From NCBI GenBank assembly GCA_017608295.1, contig JAFCGF010000016.1:1-47628 (forward strand): 47,628 bases of DNA, written 5' to 3'. Below, piece by piece: positions 42,435-47,628 of this stretch. Source of the DNA: Candidatus Woesearchaeota archaeon (GTDB lineage Archaea > Nanoarchaeota > Nanoarchaeia > Woesearchaeales > JAGVZT01). The translations under genes were made by a program, and so were the position numbers. Below the pieces are notes generated by a model. It saw only the letters and a program-made list of their open reading frames with translations. It had not been told where the DNA came from and searched no databases. The number at the start of each line of letters is the position of its first letter. The first letter of the stretch is position 1.

Positions 42435-42562
42435 AGCTGGGTGAGAAAGTATGCCGAATGAATTGTTTTCGCCTATAAACCATAGTAGAAGCCAAAAACA
42501 CTAATAAACTGATTTTACATTTTTAAATCCATTCCTTTATAACCCTTTGTGAGTGCCAGTTT

Positions 42563-42584
42563 CCGAATAAACTGAATTAATTTT
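42563..42584 (+). repeat. Long direct repeat, copy A
   Basis: CCGAATAAACTGAATTAATT, continuing TT. Matches copy B at 42750 in 19-20 of 22 bases. Its 3' part also resembles 42454-42473 (about 15 of 20). Such spaced AT-rich repeats near an AT tract look like iterons or regulator sites. Confidence 0.6.
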
Positions 42585-42749
42585 CGTCGCCTTAAAGAAA
42601 AGAGCAAAGAATATCGTTAAAGGTTAATCATGTATGTAAAGTAATCCTGAGAGAGGTGAGAGTACTATATATATAAAACAAAAAAACAAATAAAAATAAA
42701 AACTACTACTACGTAGACTCACACACACTTACAGACCGTTTAGGCCAAC

Positions 42750-42771
42750 CCGAATAAACGGAATTAACTTC
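42750..42771 (+). repeat. Long direct repeat, copy B
   Basis: CCGAATAAACGGAATTAACT, continuing TC. Copy A is 187 bp upstream in the same direction. Confidence 0.6.
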
Positions 42772-42798
42772 AAACTAGATAATTATATAAATAACTTA

Positions 42799-42827
42799 TT
42801 GATTTAATGTATGTTATGATTTAATAA
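42799..42827 (+). promoter_or_regulatory. Weak promoter for the 42862 gene
   Basis: TTGATT (42799-42804), 17 bp, TAATAA (42822-42827). -10 is imperfect, and TATGAT at 42815 is an alternative -10 without a good -35. A GGAGATA ribosome site precedes the ATG at 42862. Confidence 0.35.
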
Positions 42828-42861
42828 TAATAGAACCGAAAAACAAAATGGAGATACGATT

Positions 42862-43476
42862 ATGAGAATCGAGATTGAGATAACTAATGAGCAAAGTTAT
42901 GGCTCGTTAGTTAAAAGGATAGGGCAGCAAAAAGTTGAGGATGTTTTTAGCAATGCTTGTGATGCTGTTTTATCTAGTATGGATACAGCATCGCTGGGAA
43001 CCCAGAAACAGAGGGTATATGATATTGTTAAAAAAATGGGCAACGGCTCGCCTAAAGACTTCTTTAATGCTTATCGAGATACCTACCCAAATAACAATAT
43101 GGCGTATACAACTTTGGGCGTGTATCTTACAAACATGATTAGCGATGGGGTTGTCCTTAAAACCAGTCGCGGCCAATACGCCTATATTGGCTACAGAGGC
43201 GCAACTGAGCCTGCGCCTATCCCTGAGCCAGCCCACGAGACTCCTGTGGAAGATATAGGCAGCCAGCTCAACGATGAGCTTACAGAGGAAATATGTGACA
43301 CCATAGAGGTTGGCGGGAGAAAGTGTACCGCTGATTATATTGTTGACCATATAACTATGTCTGACGAACAAGGTATAACCGCTAGAATAGATACCCTAGT
43401 TAAGCATGGCATCATCAAGGTACAGCAATCATCGCTGCATGGTGAAGCCGTTATAATCTACACAATAGCTGTATAA
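42862..43476 (+). CDS. Protein with two winged-helix-like segments; regulator or replication initiator candidate
   Basis: A 204-aa protein that I do not recognise as a named family. Residues about 47-110 (QKQRVYDIVKKMGNGSPKDF, TTLGVYLTNMISDGVVLKTS, GQYAYIG) read like a winged helix, ending in a beta wing. Residues about 148-204 (GRKCTADYIVDHITM, GITARIDTLVKHGIIKVQQS, AVIIYTIAV) read like a second. A Pro-rich linker separates them. It stands alone between the repeat-bearing region and operator O5, and is followed by its own stop 15 bp before O5. It may bind the 42563/42750 repeats to start replication, or be a transcription factor. Confidence 0.5.
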   Translation: MRIEIEITNEQSYGSLVKRIGQQKVEDVFSNACDAVLSSMDTASLGTQKQRVYDIVKKMGNGSPKDFFNAYRDTYPNNNMAYTTLGVYLTNMISDGVVLKTSRGQYAYIGYRGATEPAPIPEPAHETPVEDIGSQLNDELTEEICDTIEVGGRKCTADYIVDHITMSDEQGITARIDTLVKHGIIKVQQSSLHGEAVIIYTIAV

Positions 43477-43490
43477 AAACAAAATTAACT

Positions 43491-43507
43491 GTTGAAATTA
43501 AATCAAC
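43491..43507. promoter_or_regulatory. Operator O5, GTTGAAATTAAATCAAC
   Basis: Perfect GTTGAN7TCAAC palindrome at the start of the rightward early operon, with the -35-like TTGAAA inside it. Confidence 0.7.
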
Positions 43508-43519
43508 GCAGTGTATCGT
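43492..43519 (+). promoter_or_regulatory. Promoter candidate for the rightward early operon
   Basis: TTGAAA (43492-43497), 16 bp, TATCGT (43514-43519). Moderate match. Overlapped by O5, in the same layout as at 6211. Confidence 0.45.
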
Positions 43520-43559
43520 AGTAAAGCAATAAATGAATCATAAACAACGGAGAAAACCA

Positions 43560-43796
43560 ATGACCGAAGCAAACGGCAATAAAGCCCACGTAACCGAAAT
43601 CGACAAGGCAATGGAAACAGCACGAGAAAAACAGGCCGAAGAGGTCCTGCACGAACAGGTCCGCATGGAACGCCTGCACGTATCCACAATGGCTCTGTCA
43701 GGACTATTGGCCAGTGGAATGAACCGGAGCGTAAAGGACGTTGTGAAGCAAGCTATTGGTCACGCTGACGAGCTGTTGAAACAGGTGACGAAATGA
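43560..43796 (+). CDS. Early small helical protein A
   Basis: A 78-aa protein; ATG 43560 has GGAGA 7 bp upstream, the longer frame from 43533 has no good site. Charged N-terminus, then ALSGLLASGMNRSVKDVVKQAIGHADELLK, a helical A.xGLLAS...A..xADxxLK pattern also present in the next gene. First gene of the early operon. Function unknown. Confidence 0.5.
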   Translation: MTEANGNKAHVTEIDKAMETAREKQAEEVLHEQVRMERLHVSTMALSGLLASGMNRSVKDVVKQAIGHADELLKQVTK

Positions 43797-44035
43797 ACGC
43801 CCAAACAGCCGCAGCGCTGGCCAAGGTACGCAAAGACCTGTGTGATTTACGCAGGGACTTTGAAGACCATCGCCATAACGACCAGATTCGGCTACGCGAC
43901 CAAATAGCTATGGCGGCATTGGCAGGGGTAATGTCTTCGTCTAAGGTGGCGTTGCGTTCTGTGGAATGGCAAAGGGGCGCTGCGTGGGATGCTTATTCTG
44001 TTGCCGACGCCATGATGAAAGAGAGGGTGAAATGA
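43793..44035 (+). CDS. Early small helical protein B (related to A)
   Basis: An 80-aa protein, ATG overlapping the previous TGA. Coiled coil (LAKVRKDLCDLRRDFEDHR) then IAMAALAGVMSSSKVALRSV and AWDAYSVADAMMKERVK. The MA.AG..SS...A...ADAM.K pattern is like protein A and common in phage early genes, suggesting duplication. No function known. Confidence 0.5.
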   Translation: MNAQTAAALAKVRKDLCDLRRDFEDHRHNDQIRLRDQIAMAALAGVMSSSKVALRSVEWQRGAAWDAYSVADAMMKERVK

Positions 44036-44089
44036 CCCCAGACAGCCCGAAAGCAATTGATAGATATTTTGAAGAAGTTAGGAGATACC

Positions 44090-44320
44090 ATGAGACAAGA
44101 AAACGCAGAGCTACAGCCTATAAAATACCCGAAAGCGTCAAAGCCGACATCCGCCCTAAGAGCATGGGCGCAAATGCTAGTGTTTGCTACGGCTCTGTTC
44201 GTATGCCTGGCAATTTACGATTATCGCCTGGGTCAGATCCAAACGGACTTTCAAGAGTGTGAAGCCCGCCAGGACAAGATTGATGACTATTACGGCATTC
44301 ATACAGGCATGGGAGGGTAG
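44090..44320 (+). CDS. Small single-pass membrane protein
   Basis: A 76-aa protein. ATG 44090 has AGGAGATACC upstream, the best ribosome site of the area; longer frames start at 44057. A membrane helix (WAQMLVFATALFVCLAIYDY) follows a basic N-terminus, then a charged C-terminal helix (FQECEARQDKIDDYYG). It overlaps in another frame a 76-aa ORF starting at 44032, which may or may not be real. Confidence 0.6.
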   Translation: MRQENAELQPIKYPKASKPTSALRAWAQMLVFATALFVCLAIYDYRLGQIQTDFQECEARQDKIDDYYGIHTGMGG

Positions 44321-44322
44321 CC

Positions 44323-44457
44323 ATGACTGAGAACAAATTCTACGACCTGACGCCTAAGCCGGCCGACAAGATGGACGATCTGCGCCAGGACATTGAAGAC
44401 TTGAAAGCTCTTGTGACCAGCCTCACATTAATGATAGCCGTGGGGATGAGAGCATGA
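44323..44457 (+). CDS. 44-aa hypothetical protein
   Basis: A short frame: MTENKFYDLTPKPADKMDDL, an acidic helix RQDIEDLKALVTSL, and ending TLMIAVGMRA. ATG 44323 has GGGAGGG about 7 bp before; its stop overlaps the next ATG (ATGA). Fills the gap between neighbours exactly, which supports it being a gene. Possibly a small dimeric coiled coil. Confidence 0.5.
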   Translation: MTENKFYDLTPKPADKMDDLRQDIEDLKALVTSLTLMIAVGMRA

Positions 44458-44672
44458 CCGAGAATAAATCCGAGTTCAAACAGTACAAGATCTACGTCGA
44501 TGGCAAATGCCTTGACACAGTAGGCAGTTGGTCAAACGATAGCTGCCGGCGAGCGGTACGAAACGATTATGCCGACCGGCGAGGTATCCCACGGCATTAC
44601 TTGAGGATGCGCCCGGTCCATATCAGGCCGTCAACGAGACAGCTACAAAATGAAAAGAGGAACACGCTATGA
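44454..44672 (+). CDS. Hypothetical small basic protein
   Basis: A 72-aa protein. It starts MTENK like its predecessor. FKQYKIYVDGKCLDTVGSWS is a probable beta hairpin; the rest is Arg-rich (CRRAVRNDYADRRGIPRHYL). Coupled by 4-bp overlaps with both neighbours. Could bind nucleic acid; no family known. Confidence 0.45.
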   Translation: MTENKSEFKQYKIYVDGKCLDTVGSWSNDSCRRAVRNDYADRRGIPRHYLRMRPVHIRPSTRQLQNEKRNTL

Positions 44673-44995
44673 AAGAAGGCATATACTTTGGCACGGAAAC
44701 CATGACGGTTGTGGCGTACATGGACGGGCAACCGACCAAGACAGAATACGACCTGTCGGGCGCTTGGACAGACCCCGTACCAGAAGGGATCACCTTCACG
44801 AAAAACGGATACGGCATGATAGTCGGTGACGATGTTTACCTTTTGCCAAGGCAATGGGATGTATCTAATACAATTCCTTTCGAAGATAAGGACCTGTGGA
44901 AACAGGTGGTCGATGGCCTTGAGGCTGTGTACGAGGGCCGTAAGAAGGAAGCCCCTCGCCGAAGCCTATTCCGTAAATGGGGAATATTTCAATAA
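44669..44995 (+). CDS. Hypothetical protein
   Basis: A 108-aa protein with a beta-rich core (IYFGTETMTVVAYMDGQ, GYGMIVGDDVYLLPRQW) and a basic C-terminus (EGRKKEAPRRSLFRKWG). GAGGAA upstream of the ATG. No function recognised. Confidence 0.45.
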   Translation: MKEGIYFGTETMTVVAYMDGQPTKTEYDLSGAWTDPVPEGITFTKNGYGMIVGDDVYLLPRQWDVSNTIPFEDKDLWKQVVDGLEAVYEGRKKEAPRRSLFRKWGIFQ

Positions 44996-45117
44996 CCAGT
45001 TTCGCCTGCCGATAAACAGGCGGATAGTCGGGGGAGCGGTGCCAAGGAGTTAGAGGGCTTTGGCTGTCAATAATGACAAGGAGAGCCGCGACCCCGGCAA
45101 CTTAACAGGAGAGAACG
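44996..45117 (+). other. Non-coding gap in the early operon
   Basis: A 122-bp gap, unusual inside this tightly overlapping operon. It holds CGCCTG/CAGGCG (45003-45022) and a TGTCA-ATAA-TGACA hairpin (about 45067-45080) but no T-run. It ends in a strong AGGAGAG ribosome site. Confidence 0.4.
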
Positions 45118-45702
45118 ATGACCGATAAAATGCCGGACGAGATATGGGTAATAGAGCCATGGAGAGAAATGCGTAGTGGCGTGTCAAGACGACCAACAGA
45201 CGACCACACCGTCAAATACACCCGCGCCACAACCGGAAATAATGACCAATGTGCAAAAAATGCACATTGCTCTGATAAAACAGACGCAGGGGAGGCGCTT
45301 AAAGCTTTGAGGGTTTTGTCACAGTTAGCCATGTGCGCCCCAGCGCACGACCTTGACCGACTTATTGATACGATTGACAAGGCGATAAAACCAATCAAAG
45401 CAGCCCTAACCGATCAGCAAGCGCAAATAGAACGTGCCGGAAAGTTTGTGAACAAGCTTGAGGATGAGCTTGATGAGAAGCAAGCGCAGGTTGAAAACTG
45501 GAAAGACGCAGCGCGCAGACAAATGGAGCGCCAGCCGATTCATATTATCGACCCAAGGCAATCCGAAACCATTGCCGAGCTAGTGGCGGCTTTGGAGAAC
45601 ATCGCAAGCCATCAAAATACAATAGCGGGAGATTTAGTTGTTATGTCACCAACATATAAAATAGCAACCAACGCAATACAACGCGCAAAGGAGGCGGAAT
45701 AG
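45118..45702 (+). CDS. Hypothetical protein with coiled coil
   Basis: A 194-aa protein. N-terminus DEIWVIEPWREMRSG ... TVKYTRAT is the start seen in phage proteins related to the DUF551/Lar-type group (PDEIWV...KYTR). Residues about 95-140 form a coiled coil (QQAQIERAGKFVNKLEDELD, EKQAQVENWKDAARRQMER). C-terminal LVAALENIASHQNTIAGD is the common phage 'ALE' tail. Function unknown. Confidence 0.5.
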   Translation: MTDKMPDEIWVIEPWREMRSGVSRRPTDDHTVKYTRATTGNNDQCAKNAHCSDKTDAGEALKALRVLSQLAMCAPAHDLDRLIDTIDKAIKPIKAALTDQQAQIERAGKFVNKLEDELDEKQAQVENWKDAARRQMERQPIHIIDPRQSETIAELVAALENIASHQNTIAGDLVVMSPTYKIATNAIQRAKEAE

Positions 45703-46458
45703 ATGACACCGAAAAAAGGCGACATAATAGCAGTTTGGTTTTCTTGCGGAGCCGCCAGTGCAGTAGCTGCAAAGTTGGCTCTGGAGAAATACCCAGACTG
45801 TGATGTTAGACTAATCAACAATCCGGTTATTGAGGAACACCCTGACAATTTACGATTTATGAAAGATTGTGAAGATTGGCTGGGCGTAAAGATTGATATA
45901 GCAAAGAATGAGAAATTCCCTGATTGCTCTGCACATGAGGTCTGGAAGAAAGTTAGATATATGGCTGGTCATGCCGGAGCGCCTTGCACGGTTAAGTTAA
46001 AAAAAGAGGCTCGGCAGCAATGGGAAGACGAAAACAAACCAGACTGGCACGTTCTGGGTTTTACGATAGATGAGCGCAGAAGGTACGACAGGTTTATTAT
46101 GGGGGAGCTGCCCAATGTTCTCCCTATACTGATAGAGGCAGGGATAAACAAATCAAAGTGCTTTCAGATACTAGAAAAGGCAGGGGTCAAGCGCCCAGCT
46201 ATTTATGACTTAGGCTATCCGAACGCTAACTGTATAGGCTGTGTTAAGGGGCAGTATGGCAAATACTGGAATCTGGTTAGAAAGACGTTTCCAGATGTAT
46301 TTAAACAACGCTGTGAACTATCAAGAGAGTTAGGAGTTAAACTCTGGAAGCTAACTGATACAGATAGGCGCTTTCTTGACGAACTGCCAGAAGATTACGA
46401 TGACGGACAACAGGTAATGGATTTTGAATGTGGAATATTTTGTGAGGAAAACCAATGA
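45703..46458 (+). CDS. PAPS-reductase/N-type ATP pyrophosphatase-like protein
   Basis: A 251-aa protein of the adenine nucleotide alpha hydrolase superfamily, as PAPS reductase and DndC. The nucleotide loop is WFSCGAASAVAAK (normally SGGxDS), with Cys15 in place of Gly. Further signatures: GHAGAPCTVKLKK, LGFTIDERRR, YPNANCIGCVKGQYGKYW and ECGIFCEE. The PC, CIGC and CGIFC cysteines could hold an iron-sulfur cluster. Phage versions are widespread and of unknown substrate; nucleic acid sulfur chemistry is one option. GGAGG upstream of ATG. Confidence 0.75.
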   Translation: MTPKKGDIIAVWFSCGAASAVAAKLALEKYPDCDVRLINNPVIEEHPDNLRFMKDCEDWLGVKIDIAKNEKFPDCSAHEVWKKVRYMAGHAGAPCTVKLKKEARQQWEDENKPDWHVLGFTIDERRRYDRFIMGELPNVLPILIEAGINKSKCFQILEKAGVKRPAIYDLGYPNANCIGCVKGQYGKYWNLVRKTFPDVFKQRCELSRELGVKLWKLTDTDRRFLDELPEDYDDGQQVMDFECGIFCEENQ

Positions 46459-46709
46459 AAACAGATGATGCGATTGAAGCGGTAAAAAAGAACACAGACA
46501 GTCTAGGCGATATAGTCTATGTGGACGGACATGGGTATGAGAGCGATGTAATAGATAGCAGCCATGTTAAAACCATCCTCCGCGCCCTAACCCTATTGAA
46601 GAACTATGAGGGGATGGAACGGAAATGGACAGAGGGGTTGTATAACGCTCAATACGATGCGGGCTACAACGCAGCCCTAGACGAACTAAAAAGCAAGATG
46701 GAGGAATAG
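46455..46709 (+). CDS. Hypothetical protein
   Basis: An 84-aa protein overlapping the preceding stop. IVYVDGHGYESDVIDSSHVK then a helix LRALTLLKNYEGMERKWTEG, ending YNAALDELKSKMEE. The pattern ALDELxxK is common in small phage proteins. No function known. Confidence 0.45.
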   Translation: MKTDDAIEAVKKNTDSLGDIVYVDGHGYESDVIDSSHVKTILRALTLLKNYEGMERKWTEGLYNAQYDAGYNAALDELKSKMEE

Positions 46710-46760
46710 ATGCTATTTTCGACCAAAACAAATGAATTTCGACCAGAGAGGGAAAACCAA

Positions 46761-46931
46761 ATGAGTAACTACTGTATAAAAGTACGTAACAAAGAAACCG
46801 GAGAAGTCCGAGCCTGTGCTTGCGTGGATGATTTTTTCGGTCAGCATAATTACGGCTATATGGTTGAGAATGTTGATAAGGTTTTGACAGGCGATGAAAT
46901 TGAAAAAGATTGGGAGATGGAAGATGAGTGA
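46761..46931 (+). CDS. Hypothetical small protein
   Basis: A 56-aa protein; ATG 46761 is taken because of GAGAGGG 9 bp upstream; an in-frame start at 46710 would give 73 aa. NYCIKVRNKETGEVRACACV is a beta hairpin; acidic C-terminus (IEKDWEMEDE). Overlaps the next gene by 8 bp. Function unknown. Confidence 0.45.
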   Translation: MSNYCIKVRNKETGEVRACACVDDFFGQHNYGYMVENVDKVLTGDEIEKDWEMEDE

Positions 46932-47283
46932 TTACGAGACTATCAGAGAGGCTTTGGAAGAGCTGCACCCCGCCGCACAATTATACGCAGACTGTAACGA
47001 CAAAATAAGCCGTGATTATTACCACGAATATAACAAAGCCCTCGAAGCCCTTGACAGGCTGGAGAAGCAGGGGGAGTGGCAACCGATAGAGACAGCGCCA
47101 AGAAAGGGCAGACAAGCAATTTATATATGGGGGCCAAACTATCGGGAGCCGCAGAAAGTTTATGCAGACTCGTGGTGGACTTGTGGATTTTCTGTAGAGA
47201 CAAAACCTACCCACTGGCAACCACTACCACAACCACCGCAAGAGGAAACCCCACGCTGCACAGACACAAAGGAACTGTTTTAA
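46924..47283 (+). CDS. DUF551 domain protein
   Basis: A 119-aa protein. ATG 46924 overlaps the previous gene by 8 bp. The C-terminal half carries the DUF551 signature WQPIETAPRKGRQAIYIW ... THWQPLPQPP; the N-terminal half is helical (ETIREALEELHPAAQLYADC). DUF551 proteins are frequent in phage early regions, with no established function. Confidence 0.75.
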   Translation: MSDYETIREALEELHPAAQLYADCNDKISRDYYHEYNKALEALDRLEKQGEWQPIETAPRKGRQAIYIWGPNYREPQKVYADSWWTCGFSVETKPTHWQPLPQPPQEETPRCTDTKELF

Positions 47284-47441
47284 TGGTAATTACAGTAGGG
47301 TTGCTTTTGTTTTTGTATGCAAGTTGGGGCTTTGTCCGTATCAGAACGCTTAATAGGCGCTTAGATGAAATTGATGCAAACACAATAAAGTTCATGAAGG
47401 CGCAGAACGCTCTGCACAGCAAATCAAAAAGGATTAAATAA
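47283..47441 (+). CDS. 52-aa single-pass membrane protein
   Basis: ATG 47283 overlaps the DUF551 stop; TAA overlaps the primase ATG. It starts VITVGLLLFLYASWGFV, a membrane helix, followed by a basic helix (RIRTLNRRLDEIDANTIKF). Similar one-helix proteins are at 44090 and 41734. Function unknown. Confidence 0.55.
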   Translation: MVITVGLLLFLYASWGFVRIRTLNRRLDEIDANTIKFMKAQNALHSKSKRIK

Positions 47442-47628
47442 TGGTTGACTTATCAGACCAAGACCTATCAGGCACAATGGTCAAACCCCAAACCCATGAA
47501 GAAGATCCACGCACAGCGTTCATAGGTGAGCTGCGATCTTATGGCTTCACTATTAAAGAATCCGTCCCGGAGATTGACCGCATCCAAAAATTTGCCACGC
47601 CAGGGGATAAAGGATCTTCCAAAGCCGG
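47441..47628 (+). CDS. Primase-helicase, 5' part (continues at base 3)
   Basis: ATG 47441 opens the 763-aa primase frame (MVDLSDQDLSGTMVKPQTHE), running off the right end within the 52-bp overlap and continuing at the left end in frame. 47441-47576 encodes the first 45 residues, including FIGELRSYGFTIKE, the typical start of the phage TOPRIM primase N-terminal region. See the entry at 3-2156. Confidence 0.85.
   Translation, partial: MVDLSDQDLSGTMVKPQTHEEDPRTAFIGELRSYGFTIKESVPEIDRIQKFATPGDKGSSKA
47577..47628. repeat. Right copy of 52-bp end overlap
   Basis: Identical to 1-52; see that entry. Counting it once gives a unit of 47,576 bp. Confidence 0.9.

Larger units (their letters stand above)
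42434..42861. other. Divergent intergenic region; candidate origin
   Basis: A 428-bp gene-free stretch, the longest in the genome, between the leftward and rightward blocks. It contains two near-identical 22-bp direct repeats (42563 and 42750), a third partial copy at 42454, an AT-rich tract (42664-42718, long runs of A with TATATATA) ending in CTACGTAG, and a weak rightward promoter at its right end. No ORF of note. Confidence 0.55.

Noticed and set aside
42664..42718. CRISPR or tRNA-like element in the AT-rich region
   Set aside because: No regularly spaced repeats of 24-36 bp and no cloverleaf; only A-rich runs.
44032..44262. ORF of 76 codons as a separate gene
   Set aside because: Overlaps for over 170 bp the 44090 gene, which has the better ribosome site and a membrane helix; kept only as a finding.
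45003..45022. Terminator in the early operon gap
   Set aside because: The CGCCTG/CAGGCG stem is not followed by a T-run, and genes continue in the same direction.

Overview
The window is a complete, circularly assembled tailed-phage (podovirus) genome. The first 52 bases are repeated exactly as the last 52, and the ORF running off the right end continues in frame at the left end, so the unique length is about 47,576 bp. The head, connector and tail genes are those of short-tailed phages: portal, Bbp16/Bbp17-like capsid proteins, T7 gp11/gp12-like tail proteins and gp13 to gp16-like ejection proteins. Promoters are sigma-70-like, ribosome sites are Shine-Dalgarno, and the lysis genes (3-TM holin, M15 endolysin) point to a host in the Pseudomonadota; the genus cannot be read from the sequence. 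I see no integrase, tRNA, RNA polymerase or DNA polymerase.

There are two convergent transcription blocks. The rightward block runs from about 43,490 through the artificial contig join to 12,547. It begins with many small early ORFs of unknown role, a PAPS-reductase-like ATPase (45,703) and a DUF551 protein. It continues with a TOPRIM/DUF3987-type primase-helicase that spans the join, a calcineurin-like phosphoesterase, a small HTH regulator (5,553) and a VRR-NUC nuclease. A recombination/repair module follows: a Sak4-like ATPase, a DUF669 protein, a Cas4/RecB-like PD-(D/E)XK exonuclease, an SF2 helicase, an adenine methyltransferase, a DUF6511 protein with an SSB-type tail, and a DEDDh exonuclease. 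Two homing endonucleases (GIY-YIG at 2,449 and HNH at 4,686) sit in this block. The GIY-YIG gene lies between short N- and C-terminal remnants of a UvrD-type helicase whose body is gone.

The leftward block runs from 42,397 down to 12,556. It encodes, in transcription order: terminase small subunit, an unlisted 50-aa membrane protein, terminase large subunit, portal, scaffold, major capsid, cement protein, tail adaptor and nozzle, ejection proteins, a 1,712-aa polyvalent protein with ADP-ribosyltransferase-like and HESGH peptidase-like parts, tail fibres, and the lysis cassette. The blocks meet with an 8-bp gap at 12,548-12,555.

The most interesting regulatory signal is a 17-bp palindrome, GTTGN7TCAAC, seen (some with one mismatch) at six intergenic places: 5480, 6210, 6241, 40002, 42418 and 43491. 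In four of them a -35-like TTGNNN lies inside the palindrome, with a possible -10 16-17 bp downstream. The other two lie just downstream of promoters. This suggests one phage regulator coordinates early, recombination and late genes; the 69-aa HTH protein behind the 5480 site is the obvious candidate. The divergent region 42,434-42,861 is the only gene-free stretch above 300 bp. It holds long direct repeats and a very AT-rich tract next to a gene with two winged-helix-like segments, and is a candidate replication origin or control region.
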